From assembly GCA_029891385.1 (NCBI GenBank), contig CM057232.1, positions 67,021,824-67,085,823 on the forward strand: a stretch of 64,000 nucleotides of DNA, written 5' to 3'. Under the pieces are notes generated by a model that saw only the letters and a program-made list of their open reading frames with translations, was not told the DNA's origin and ran no database searches. Positions within the stretch are counted from its first letter, which is position 1; the number at the start of each line of letters is the position of its first letter. Made by a program: the position numbers and the translations under genes. Shown here piece by piece: positions 36,840 to 48,120 of this stretch. Origin of the DNA: Erythroxylum novogranatense. Lineage: Eukaryota > Streptophyta > Magnoliopsida > Malpighiales > Erythroxylaceae.

Positions 36840-38461
36840 AGGTACCCAGTTTCTCTTGGGTCCTTTAGGGTTAGTATGGTGTAATGAATGATAATAAGAC
36901 GTAGAATGAAAACGTTGATGACCTTTTTGAAAAACTGATTGATATCTTTTTTATCTTTTTGAACAATTGATTTCACGTAATGCTGAGACTTATTTTTAGC
37001 AAACCCTAATCCAGTTTTATCACTCGGATGTCTGCATTTTCCTAGCATTTCATTCATCTTTTTGTACTATTCAGAATTTAGCTAGATCAATCGAGAGATT
37101 ATTGATTCTCGCTTTCAACTGCTTAATCTCTTCGGATCTATCTATAACTTTGTTGTTATTCAGGTTCCTTAACTTGCTTTCTCGATTTATATTCTCACTC
37201 TCTATCTCATGAGTATGTTTGAGGTTTTCTACATATTTCTTCTTCAACGACTTGTCTTTGTTTCGTAATAGCATGAGAATCCTCTAACAATTCTGAGTAT
37301 GCATCTTGTATATTATCATGGCTAGAAGTTACCTCTTCATCACTTTCTTCTTCAGCTACCAGACATATGTTAGCATGTTCTGACGCTTCTGAGCTTGTAT
37401 CTGATTCTGATGAATCCAGATCCTCCCACGTTGCCATCATGCTTTTCTTGTTATCCCTACTCTTTTTGGGTTGTCTTTTCAACATTGGACACTCGGACTT
37501 GTAATGTCTCGGCTTATTGCATTCATAACATGTAATAGATTCTTTCTCGATTTTTCCATCGTCTTTGCCGCTGTTCCTTCTGAATGTTGAATTTCTTTTG
37601 GACTTCTTTTTCCACATTCTTCTTATCTTTCTTGAAATGAAAGATAGCTCGTCGTCTTCATCACTTGATTCAGATTCTGACTTGCTGGAATCATCATCCT
37701 TTGATTCTTCAATCTTTAATGCCTTTGATGTATTCCTCTTTGTCTTCTTCTTCTGGATCTTGTGGTTCATTTGACCTGCTTTGAGCGCTATGGACTTCTC
37801 TTTCTTGGGCTTATCTTCTGCATCAAGCTCTACTTCGTGTATCTTCAATGATCCAAGCAATTCATCAAGCTTCAGTACGCTTAAGTCTTTGGCTTCTTGT
37901 ACAGCAGTTACTTTGGGTCTCCATCTTTTGGCGACTCTCAAAATCTTTCGAACATGGTCTTGATCTGTTATGCGTTCTTCCAAGAGCTTTTAGCCCATTA
38001 ACAATTGTTTGAAATCTTCCAAACATTTGATCAATGGTCTCTTCTTCTTTCATTTTGAACAGCTCGTACTGATGCACCAGAATGCTTATCTTGGACTACT
38101 TGACTTGATTTGTTCCTTCATGTGCAATTGATAATGTATCCCACATTTCTTTGGCATTGTCGCATCCATGAACTTTGTCATACTCGCTTCTGCTCAATGC
38201 ACAACTCAAGAAAAATTTCGCCTTGGAGTTTAGTTGAAATCTTGCTTTCTCCTCGGCTGTCCATCTTTCTCGTGGAATTGGATTTTTATCATCATCTTCA
38301 GGTGTATATGTTCCGTTCTTGATGATGTCCCAAAGGTCAATGTGAGTAGATTCGATAAACAATCTCATCCGGTCCTTCCAATAGTGGTAGTCTTCACCAT
38401 TGAATGCTGGAGGTCTTGTGACTGAAGCTCCTTTGGCAATATACGTGTGTGATTCCACCAT
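36840..38461 (-). pseudogene. SIRE gag
   Basis: Starts MVESHTYIAKGASVTRPPAF with FNGEDYHYWKDRM, the usual opening of SIRE gag. A TAG near 38096 (Gln expected) and frameshifts split it into 38461-38096, 38077-37865 and 37983-37207. The last part has a Ser/Asp-rich acidic stretch and a CCHC finger written CYECNKPRHYKSEC, with the usual Gly replaced by Arg. A coiled-coil-like Lys/Glu/Asn-rich piece follows at 37274-37071, then decayed linker sequence up to the protease. Confidence 0.88.
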
Positions 38462-38503
38462 TTTCTTTAATTCACACTTTTTTAGAGTGATTCTTGAACA
38501 TCA

Positions 38504-38516
38504 GGCTCTGATACCA
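38504..38516 (-). other. SIRE primer-binding site
   Basis: Minus strand TGGTATCAGAGCC, two bases after the 5' LTR end, complementary to the 3' end of initiator tRNA-Met. Confidence 0.9.
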
Positions 38517-39069
38517 ATTGAAGTGAATCACACGTTAATATATTGAACAATAATATGATCAAGATACACAAGAAGGGGGGGTTGAATTGTGATAAACTTT
38601 TCGTTAATCCCCTTAAAAAAAATTACTTGTTCTTTCGAAAACTTATCGTAAATCAATTCGTAACTAGTTTGAAAAACTTTGTTAATTTTGAAGAATACGA
38701 TATAAGTAATATGAGAGTAGAGAAACACAACAGTTTATCCCGGTTCACCCCAAACCGTGGGCTACGCCCGATCCTCGATATCCTTCGAGATTTCACTATC
38801 TCTGAACTGCTTACAAGTATTCTTTCGATCGAGCCTCTCCAGTCTCTTTACAATGTATTATTTTACTCTTAGCCTCTTGGGCTATCTGTAACACTTTCTA
38901 ATTGAAAGAATAGTAAAGAGCTTGTTACAATAGAAATGCTCTTAACACTGCTCACTCGAAATATCGTTCACAATTTTTCTCGGATAATCTGAAAATCAAA
39001 AGTTGAATACTCAGAGTTTCATGAAGTTTCATAAAGTTGCATAAGGTTGTTTCTTCTTCAATCTCGACT

Positions 39070-39079
39070 CTTATTTATA
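39070..39079 (-). promoter_or_regulatory. TATA box in SIRE 5' LTR
   Basis: TATAAATAAG on the minus strand. In this LTR it would drive the element's transcript. Confidence 0.55.
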
Positions 39080-39191
39080 GTCGGGTCTTCAACTGCTTTC
39101 TTGAATATCCGCTTGATTCTTGAAAGAAACGGTTATTCATTTGACTCAGAATTAACTCAAACCGATGTTTCTTTCTTCCGTCGATTCTTTA

Positions 39192-39415
39192 GACGGCCGC
39201 TTTTCTCTGTAAAGCTTCCGTCTGCTTTTCTTGTATCAGCTGCTTTCCTCTTGTAAAGCTTCCGTCTGATTTTCTTGTATCAGCTGCTTTCCTCTTGTAA
39301 AGCTTCCGTCTGCTTTTCTTGTATCAGCTGCTTTCCTCTTGTAAAGCTTCCGTCTGATTTTTTTGTATTGGCTGCTTTTCTCTTGTAAAGCTTCCGTCTG
39401 CTTTTCTTCAACTGA
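39192..39415. repeat. Minisatellite, 5 x ~44 bp, in SIRE 5' LTR
   Basis: Same unit as at 30421-30683, one copy fewer. Confidence 0.9.
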
Positions 39416-39552
39416 TTCTTACTTCGGCTGATTTTTCTCCTTCAGCTGTTTTTTTACTTCTCATGCGTCCATCTACTTTTCATTTGTATATTTCTCTTTG
39501 TTTGTCATCAAAATTATTTAATACGTGAAGTCTGATTTGACTTAACATTAAG

Positions 39553-41412
39553 TGGAGAGGAAACGTGGCGTCTTTAAATTGTTAATGCAAATCACGAGAG
39601 CAATTAAAGCAGCGTGGAAAATTAAATAAGAAGCAACACGTGAAGGCAGATAAATCACAAAGGAGAAGCGAAGGTTTTCAATAGAAGTGATGGAAATTGA
39701 GCGCTAACAGCAGCAGATGACATGCGGATGGCTTTGGAGAACGATTGGAGGTGAGGCAAAATCAAAATAGCCATGGAGTATCACGCATGCAGCAAAGAAA
39801 GGACAAAATGACAATCACCAGAAAAGATTTACGTGAGCTTGGGGGTTTACAAGGACAAAAATAAATCACGTTAACATGGACAGGAGAGCTAGATCGGAAG
39901 TGAGCAGATTGCGACATGAAACGATAAGACTCCAGGCGGTAGCAATCCACATGTGCACACAATAAGCGAAAAATCATCATAGTCGCAAGAGAGGAGAGGA
40001 GCAAGTTTTAAACATGGTGTAGACCTTTATTAGTCTTGTCATGCTACAGTAGAAAGGAACGCACAGAAGAGTTTACGGAGCAATAAACAAGAAAGAGAGC
40101 ATAGCATGGGATTATGGACCTTTAATAAATAAGAGACAAAGGAATGAAGAAGCTGGCGGCAGCATGAGTGCGTGGACAACAACGCAGAAAGAGGACAGCT
40201 CTAAGGACCCACAAAGGAAAGAAAATCACACAATTTTTGGGAGAGACACAAACATCTCGCTGGTGTGAGAAAAAGAGCACTAATGTGACAGCAAAAGGAA
40301 GGAGGGACCAGCTAGACTCCACTCACGTTACACACTAGAAGGTGGAGGGGGGAATAAACTCAGGAGAGCTCTTCAACGCTACAGGTGATTCACGTTAAAA
40401 AACTTTATATGGGGAGAGAGTTCTGGAATGCAAAAGGGATTAGCTATTTAACGTTGAAAAAAAAAGGAAGACTCACTCTCTACTCACTCTACAAGCATCA
40501 ACGATACACACAAGGGAAAGGAGGACTCACTCAACAGCTAAGCATTAACGTGACACTCTTCATTTAATCTCCACTCACCCACATTTAGAGAGGAGAACTC
40601 CAAAACCAAGCAATCACCATTTGTTCTTCCATTTCTTCTACTCATTTCATATTTATAATGCTTGCTTTTATTATTTTCCTTGTTACTACTGTTATTATAA
40701 GTAACTAATCCTTTCATTATAGGATTTTAACGGAACCCTTGAAGTAATCTCGGTTAATTGGTATTTTCTTCGTTTAATCTCTTACGCCCGTTTTTACTTA
40801 AAGGTTTGATTATTGCAATTTGTTCTTAATGCTTTTCATAATTTGATCACCTATGAAATTGATTTTCTTATTCTTTGTGTAATGTAACAGGGAGCAATAG
40901 ATTTGGAAGAAAATTGCAATAACTTAGGATCACATTTGTAGTGATTTGTGTCTAGGATCGGGAGATACCTATCCACCATAAGTAACCACATTAAGATTGA
41001 TTCGATAAAGCAAACATCGAATTATCACAATTTACCATAGAAATATAGGAAATTGGTTCAATGATTAGGATTACTAATGATCCGGGAGGGCGTAGTAGTT
41101 AATTCTGAATCTTAGGTTATCAAACCCGATATATGAATTAAATCAAGAAAATTTTGACATCGAGGTAAAATCAAGGGGGAAGTTAAATTCCTAGATTTTC
41201 ATTCCATCTATATTTCTTATATTTTTATCTTGCGATAATTCTCGTTTTTATTTCATTTTTCAAACCACAATCAATCAATCTTTTCTTTAATTTTTATGTT
41301 ATTAGCTTAAATTAGAAGTTATTACGAGTATTACTTTTTAACTAATTTGGTCTCTGTGGGATCGATATTTTTACTACTTGATGATAGAAACGTGCACTTG
41401 CGTTTACGAACA
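39553..41412 (+). repeat. Athila 5' LTR, right piece
   Basis: It resumes with TGGAGAGGAAACGTGGCGTC as in the 3' LTR at 49010 and ends CGTTTACGAACA just before the primer-binding site. Short frames in it are repeated in the 3' LTR and show no coding signal. Confidence 0.9.
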
Positions 41413-41421
41413 CCAAGTTTT

Positions 41422-41438
41422 TGGTGCCGTTGCTGGGG
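41422..41438 (+). other. Athila primer-binding site
   Basis: TGGTGCCGTTGCTGGGG, nine bases after the LTR end, matches the tRNA-Asp-type site of Athila elements with two transitions from the usual TGGCGCCGTTGCCGGGG. Confidence 0.85.
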
Positions 41439-41532
41439 ATCAATTTTTAGTTTTAATATTGATACTTATTTTGATTTTTGATTTAAGTTTACTTACGTGT
41501 CTCATTTTGTTTTTATTGGCTAGGTGATTTGC

Positions 41533-43300
41533 ATGCTAACCCGCTCTAAACCGATCCAACCCATACGTGATCCTGAAATAGAGAGAACGTGTAAAGCCAA
41601 TCGGAGAAGAGTTCGAGAACAAAGAGCAGCTGCAGCCAACATGGCCAACAATAACGAGACACCCGAACAAACGGTCGAACGACTCCGAAATGAAGAAATA
41701 CGGAGACAAGTTCAAGAGGAGATGGAAGCCGAGCAAAGAGACTTGGAACGAGCACGAAGTTGCTTAGATTTCCATACACCTACTTTTGATGAAAGAACGA
41801 GTATAGCTCACACTCGGATTCCAACTACTCAAACTTTTAAAATCGACGGAGCGGTCATGAATTACTTGAGGGACAAACCCTTCACTGGAGTGGCATCCGA
41901 TTGTCCCATCACGCACCTGGAAAATTTTCTTAAAATTGTCGATAGCTATCAAGTAGCAAATGTGTCAAATGAGCAAATACGACTAAGGCTCTTTCCATTT
42001 TCTCTTGCAGGTGCAGCCAAAGAATGGATGTGGGATGCAAACCCAAAGGGTTTGTTGACGACGTGGGGCGAATTAAAGGAAAAATTCATGAGAAAGTACT
42101 TTTCACCAGCAAAGACTCACAAGCTCAAAATGGAGATTATTAACTTCAAACAATCCGAGATGGAGTCATTAGCTGAAGCCTTTGAACGATTCAAAGAACT
42201 TCAAAGGAAGTGCCCACATCACGGGATTCCTCCATCATCTCTGGTCTCTCATTTATATCATGGGTTGACTCTCGCTAAGGCAAGTCAATTAGATACAATT
42301 GCTGGAGGTACGTTATTAGAACTCAATCCCGATGACGCTATATCGTTAGTAGAAAAGGTTACTGCTAACAACTGTAGGGCTCATGAAAGAGGAGGATCTC
42401 AACCTACGCGAAAAGCCCCCAGTACTTATGAAATAAATCCCTCGGAATTAATGGATGCCAAGATCTCGAATATGTGTAAGAAAATCACAGACACTGTTTT
42501 GGAGCAACTTAAACCCATAACACAACAGGTAAAAGTCGTTACATTTACTTGTGATTATTGTGGTGAAAGCCATCATTATGAACAGTGTCCAAATGTCGAG
42601 CCACCGACCAAGATGGTAAATTATTTTGGGAATCAAAGAGCTCTGTATAATCAAAATGCAAACAACTACAATTCGGGAGCAAGAAATTACCCTCCAAGGT
42701 AAAATCACCCACCAGGATTCCAATCACAACAACAAAATTGGCAATATCAAAACCAACCACAAGGGCAACCTCCAAATACATCCAACCAAGCATCATTGGA
42801 GAGTATATTGGGGAAGTTCATGGAGCAAAGTGGTCAAAGAATGGTTAAACTTGAAGAATCAACACGGAACTTGCAAACTCCAATGGGACAAGTGATTAAA
42901 GCTTTAAAAAATCGTCCTCAAGGAACATTGCCAAGTGACACCGTGAATCCTCGGAAGGAACAACTTCATGCCATCGTTCTTAGGAATGGAAAAGAGGTGG
43001 ATACAACACCAACTCCCAAAGGGAAAGAGGTATGTATAAATTCTGAAAATTCTAAAATTTTACGGGATGATGTTGTTATTGATGTTGATAGATCCATGGA
43101 AAAAGAGGAGGAAGAAAAACCAAGGGAAGTCAAGGAAAAACAACCGAGGGAAAGACCATATCCTCCACCACCATTTCCTCAAAGGCTAGCAAAGCAAAAA
43201 CATGAAAAAGGGTTTGAAAAATTTATGGATGTTTTTAAGAAACTAACAATTAACATTCCCTTTGCTGAAGCTTTAGAAAATATGCAAGCTATGCCAAATT
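41533..43300 (+). pseudogene. Athila gag (capsid)
   Basis: Gag packages the element's RNA. The frame starts at ATG 41533 (MLTRSKPIQP). A retrotransposon-gag domain is clear at about 41880-42360 (HLENFLKIVDSYQV, then AAKEWMWD, then WGELKEKFMRKYFSP, then SLVSHLYHGL). A CCHC-like finger CDYCGESHHYEQCP follows at about 42550-42590. A stop at 42700 replaces a Gln codon (CAA to TAA), and the same frame continues for another 600 bp, with a Pro/Lys-rich linker, to a 1-bp deletion near 43284 that shifts into the protease frame (original words MPSYAKFMKD). Confidence 0.88.
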
Positions 43301-44740
43301 TATGAAGGATGTTCTATCAAAAAAGAGAAGGCTTGGAGATCATGAAACGGTGGCCTTGACGGAAGAATGTAGTGCAATACTACAAAAGAAGCTCCCACCA
43401 AAACTCAAGGATCCTGGAAGTTTTACAATTCCATGTGTAATTGGCACACAAATTTTCGGTAAGGCTCTTTGTGATCTTGGTGCCTCCATTAATTTAATGC
43501 CCATCTATATTTTCAGGAAATTAGGCATGGGAGATGTAATTAAACCAACTTCGGTGAGACTACAATTGGCCGATTTTTCTATTATCCATCCATGGGGAAT
43601 TCTTGAAGAAGTGCTAGTCAAGGTGGATAAGTTCATTTTTCCAACAGATTTTATAGTCTGTGACATTGAAGAAAATGTAGAGGTACCTATCATTTTGGGA
43701 CGACCGTTCCTAGCCACATGTAGAGTTCTCATCGATGTTGAAAAAGGAGAACTTACCATGAGAGTAAATGGAGAAGAGGTAACCTTTAGCATTTTTTCTT
43801 CTATGAAATTTCCAAATGAAAAATGTTATGCAATTTCTTCAACCAGGGCAATTTTAAATGACTCGACTATGAATGCTCTAACTAATGATCCTTTGACAGC
43901 TGCTTTAACAACACTTAATGAGTTTGATGAAGAAGAAATTCTCAAATACATTAACTTGTTAGATGCAGGTTCATCTCTAAGACCATATAGACAAGTTATA
44001 GAGCCATTGAACAATTCCAAGGATGAAGTAGCAAAATCTTCAATCGAAGTACCTCCAAAGTTAGAACTTAAGCAACTTCCTCATCACTTGAAGTATGCTT
44101 ACTTAGGTGAGAACTCCACCCTTCCTATTATTGTTTCCACAGAACTAACTAATGTGCAGGAAGAGAAGCTACTTCGTGTTTTGAAAGGACACAAAAGAGC
44201 AATCAGTTGGACCATAGCCGATATCAAGGGAATAAGCCCACTTTTCTGTCAACATAAGATCATACTAGAAGAAGAGTTCAAGCCTAGTGTGCAACCACAA
44301 AGACATTTGAACCCGAACATGAAGGAAGTGGTAAAGAAGGAAATCATGAAGTGGCTTGATGCCGGTATTATTTATCCTATATCGGATAGTTCTTGGGTAA
44401 GTCCGGTGCAATGTGTACCCAAAAAGGGAGGAATGACGGTGGTGACAAACGAGAAGAACGAACTCATCCCAACGAGAACCGTTATCGGATGGAGGATTTG
44501 CATGGACTACCGAAAGTTGAACAAAGCAACAAAGAAAGATCACTTTCCACTACCCTTCATTCATCAAATGCTTGATTAGTTGGCTGGTAAGGTATATTAT
44601 TGCTTTTTGGATGGCTATCCAGGTTATAACCAAGTCCCAATTGTGGTGGAAGATCAAGAGAAAACCACATTTACATGCCCTTATGACACTTTCGCTTTCC
44701 GACGAATGCCATTTGGACTATGTAACGCACCAGCCATCAA
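43285..44740 (+). pseudogene. Athila protease and N-terminal reverse transcriptase
   Basis: This frame gives YAKFMKDVLSKKRRL, then a retroviral-type aspartic protease with the active-site motif DLGASINLMP (about 43470-43500) and ILGRPFLAT. RT starts near 44270 with an LNPNMKEVVKKEIMKWLDAG stretch, then WVSPVQCVPKKGG, CMDYRKLNKATKKDHFPLPF, and after a TAG at 44577 (expected CAG), [11 protein letters not shown] and [15 protein letters not shown]. Immediately after this the sequence jumps into the end of RNase H. The FMDD catalytic region, thumb and most of RNase H are absent. Confidence 0.88.
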
Positions 44741-46247
44741 ATACTTGATTGAAAAGAAGGATGCTAAACTGAGACTTATTCGATGGGTCTTACTCCTCCA
44801 AGAGTTCGACCTAGAGATAGTAGATAGGAAGGGAACCGAGAATCAAGTGGCCGATCACTTATCAAGAATGGAGAACGCAGAAATCTCTTCATCAAAAGCC
44901 GTGCAAATCAACGAGTCTTTTCTTGATGAAAGACTCTTCATGGTGAATGACAAACAAATCCCTTGGTATGCTGATTTAATTAATTATTTTGTATGTAAAC
45001 AATTACCTCCTGATTTTACATATCAACAAAAGAAAAAATTAATGCACGATGTTAGAGCATATTTTTGGGACGAACCATATCTCTACAAGTTGGGTAAGGA
45101 TAACGTATTGAGAAGATGCGTTCCTTTCGAGGAACAAAAAAACATTATTTATCATTGTCATTCTTCTCCATACGGTGGTCACTTCAACGGTGAGCGGACA
45201 GCAGCCAAAATCCTCCTATCCGGATTCTTTTGGCCAACACTTTTTGCAGATGCTCATAACTATGTAAGAAGTTGTGATGCATGCCAACGAGTCGGCAAGA
45301 TCACTAAGAAAGATGAGTTACCTTTGACTAATGTTCTTGAAGTTGAATTATTTGATGTTTGAGGAATTGATTTTATGGGTCCTTTTCCAGCTTCAAATAG
45401 AAATATTTATATTCTTATGGCAGTTGACTATGTTTCAAAGTGGGTAGAAGCAATTGCTTCTCCGACTAATGATGCAGGTGTTGTTATGATATTTCTCAAG
45501 AAAAATATTTTCACAAGGTTCGGAACTCCGAGAGCCATCATTAGTGATCGAGGGATGCACTTTTGCAACAAACAATTTGCTAATCTCGTTGCCAAGTATG
45601 GAGTCCGACACAAGGTGGCACTTGCCTATCATCCACAAGCAAATGGCCAAGCCGAGGTTTCAAATAGGCAATTGAAGCAAATTCTCGAGAAAACCATTGA
45701 TGCCTCACCAAAGACATGGTCAATTAAGTTAGATGATAGCTTATGGGCTTTCCGAACGGCATACAAAACTCCGATAGGGTGTTCACCTTATCAATTAGTA
45801 TTCGGAAAGGCTTGCCATCTCCCGGTAGAGCTGGAACATAAAGCATTTTGGGCCACAAAGCAATTGAATCTCGACCCAACTCTAGCCGGTGAACAACGTC
45901 TTCTTCAACTAGAGCAAATTGAAGAATTTCATCTTAATGCATATGAGAATGCATGAATTTACAAGGAAAAGACGAAGAAATGGTACGACCGATATTTAAG
46001 GGAGAAAAACTTCGAACCGGGCCAACTCGTGTTGCTCTACAACTCTAGACTCAATCTCTTTCCAGGAAAATTGAAGTCTCGATGGTCTAGGCCGTTTTGA
46101 GTATTGGAAGTTTTCCCCCATGGAGCCATTGAAATTTCACCTCTTAATTCTACACATTCATTTAAGGTGAATGGACAACGCTTAAAGCTATATCTAGGAG
46201 GCGAAGTTGATAGGGGGACGGCAACCATTCAGCTCATTGAGGCTTGA
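44741..46247 (+). pseudogene. Athila RNase H end and integrase
   Basis: Integrase would insert the cDNA into the genome. The first part ([16 protein letters not shown], then [12 protein letters not shown]) is the end of RNase H/connection. Integrase has the HHCC finger ([15 protein letters not shown], then CDACQRVG), the DDE core ([31 protein letters not shown]), and a C-terminal [20 protein letters not shown] segment. In-frame TGA codons at 45360 (Trp expected), 45954 and 46098 (Arg expected) break it. Pol ends at TGA 46245 (TATIQLIEA). Confidence 0.88.
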
Positions 46248-48106
46248 AGAAGCAAAAATGTCTAGCCAAAGACGTTAAAGAAAAGCGCTTCTTGGGAGGC
46301 AACCCAAATTTTACACTTTTTTTGTTTTCATTTATTTTATTTTATTTACTCAAAATTCACGTGTTCTTTGTTTTCATTGCAAGAAATTGGACCTTACGAG
46401 CGAATTTTGATGGGAGAAATTACATTTCTGACAAAAAATGGTCCACGCTCATTATAGGGAAGATCTTTGTGCCTCTTACTCATGACTTCGCATGTTGTAG
46501 AATTTTGCGGATGTTTGTGTTTGAGTATGATCTGCAGCATTTCTTAATTGGCATGCATCATTGCCGACATTCTTTTTGTCCTTACCTTTGCATTTACATG
46601 TTTACCTACCCACTTCAAATTGTGCCTGCATACCTTAACATTGAGGACAATGTTTCGTTTACAATGTGGGGGAAGTGTTTAGGTTAAATTTTGCATGAAA
46701 TCTTCGAGTTTCAGTGGGTGAATGGTTCAGATTTTTCTTGGTTTTTGTGCTTCAAAGTGCCGCATCTTTGTTCTTGCTTGAAACTTGAAGATTTTCACTT
46801 GTACTTGCATGTTTTATTTCAAAAACCCATAAAAAATTTTGGTCTTTGTGCTTTTGAAAAACAAAAAAAGAAAAGATTTTCCGTTCTTGCATGCTTTTGC
46901 ACCTTAAGTGTTTAGTTTTCTCTTTTGATCTCCCAATGATTGATAAGAATATGAGTATAATAGGTGAGTTAATCTGTGATTTTTGAATCATGAACTTGAT
47001 GAATGTGTTTTTATGTGAGTTTTAAGCTTGATAGCTTTTGGATTGATTTTGAAACTACATTGTGTTAACTTAATAGACGATTGTTCCATGTGAGCTTTTG
47101 AGCCTTCAATGCAATTCTTTGATGTGTGTTCATTCAATGCTTTGTATCTCTAGAACTTGCTTTATATCTTGTTGAAACTACACTTTTACATACATGCGTG
47201 AAGATGATAAAAGCACTTAGGATTTTAACCACTTGACCAAAAAGCCAACCCAAAGCATATTATCCACTAGTGAGCCCATTTGAGCTTATTATCTATTTTT
47301 TTTGCTTCACCATGTTTAACTTAACCTTTTCTTAATTGATATATCTTTTTAACCCTTATTATGGTTAGTAGAGCATGCTTGTTGAGTTAAATTTATGAAG
47401 GTTACGCATATAGGAATATCAGTGGTATATGACTTGTATTGTACTTATTGTCAATGGGGAATGAATCGGGAAAAATAAAAAATAAAAAAGTTTGAGGCTA
47501 CATATGTGTTAAAAAAAGAAAAAAAGAGAGAGAGATGTGCTTAATTGTTTGATGATATGAGGATGCGCACATATGTGTTATTGATTACCTGTTATGCTCT
47601 ACCCACTCTGATACTTAGCCTTTTCTTACCTTTCTTTTACCTTACCCCTAACCCAACCAAGTTACATCCTTATTTAAGACCTTTTGATTTATGTTGTGCA
47701 TGTAATACTTAGTAGTGTATTCAAGATTGAAGAGCAAGCCTATGGTAGAGCATTGCATTGTTTGAATTTATGAGAGTTAAAACACATTTAAGCTATAAAC
47801 ACTTGAGTGTTGGAGCGTATGATAATGAGAGGACATATTATTTTGACATGGTGTAGATTTCCTCTAAGTCTATTGTGCTATCTTGCTTGGCTCTTACATT
47901 TAAAGTGAGTTCATTATTTTTATGGATTAAATGTCGCGGGTTACTTCTTGTTTATAATCCTTGTATGTCTTTGAAGTTGTTGGGAGGTTGGGAGAAAAAC
48001 TTTGACACTTAAGAAAATGTCCCCTGCATTTGCATATTTAATTTTTTTTGTTTTTGTGCTTTCAAAATTTATGTTTTTAAGCTTACTCGAGGACGAGCAA
48101 GAGCTA
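46248..48106 (+). other. Athila post-pol spacer, no env gene recognised
   Basis: The region opens with the family-typical CTTCTTGGGAGGCAACCCAA (46288-46307). It also has the ATTGAGGACAATG...GTGGGGGAAG phrase (46641-46675) and ends in an ACTCGAGGACGAGCAAGAGC phrase. A 147-codon plus frame (46244-46687) is hydrophobic at its start but shows no known domain and overlaps these non-coding landmarks. Confidence 0.7.
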
Positions 48107-48120
48107 AGTGTGGGGGATTT
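48107..48120 (+). other. Athila polypurine tract
   Basis: A GTGTGGGGGATTT-type purine run abuts the 3' LTR start TGATAC. Confidence 0.75.

Larger units (their letters stand above)
29735..39547 (-). mobile_element. SIRE/Maximus-type Ty1/copia element, 9.8 kb
   Basis: It begins TGAAGTGAAT and ends GACTTAACA with TTAAG on both sides (29730-29734, 39548-39552). The complete set is present on the minus strand: 5' LTR, PBS, gag, protease, integrase, RT, RNase H, an envelope-like region, polypurine tract, 3' LTR. The LTRs are very similar, so the insertion is fairly recent, but several frameshifts and stops inactivate gag, RT/RNase H and the envelope-like frame. The long gag and the extra frame after pol are SIRE features. 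Confidence 0.92.
38519..39547 (-). repeat. SIRE 5' LTR (1029 bp)
   Basis: Abuts the primer-binding site. It has five minisatellite units instead of six, plus small indels, which account for most of the length difference from the 3' LTR. Confidence 0.92.

Noticed and set aside
46244..46687. 147-codon plus frame after Athila pol, possible env gene
   Set aside because: It overlaps conserved non-coding spacer phrases of Athila elements. There is a hydrophobic start but no recognisable envelope or signal-peptide architecture.
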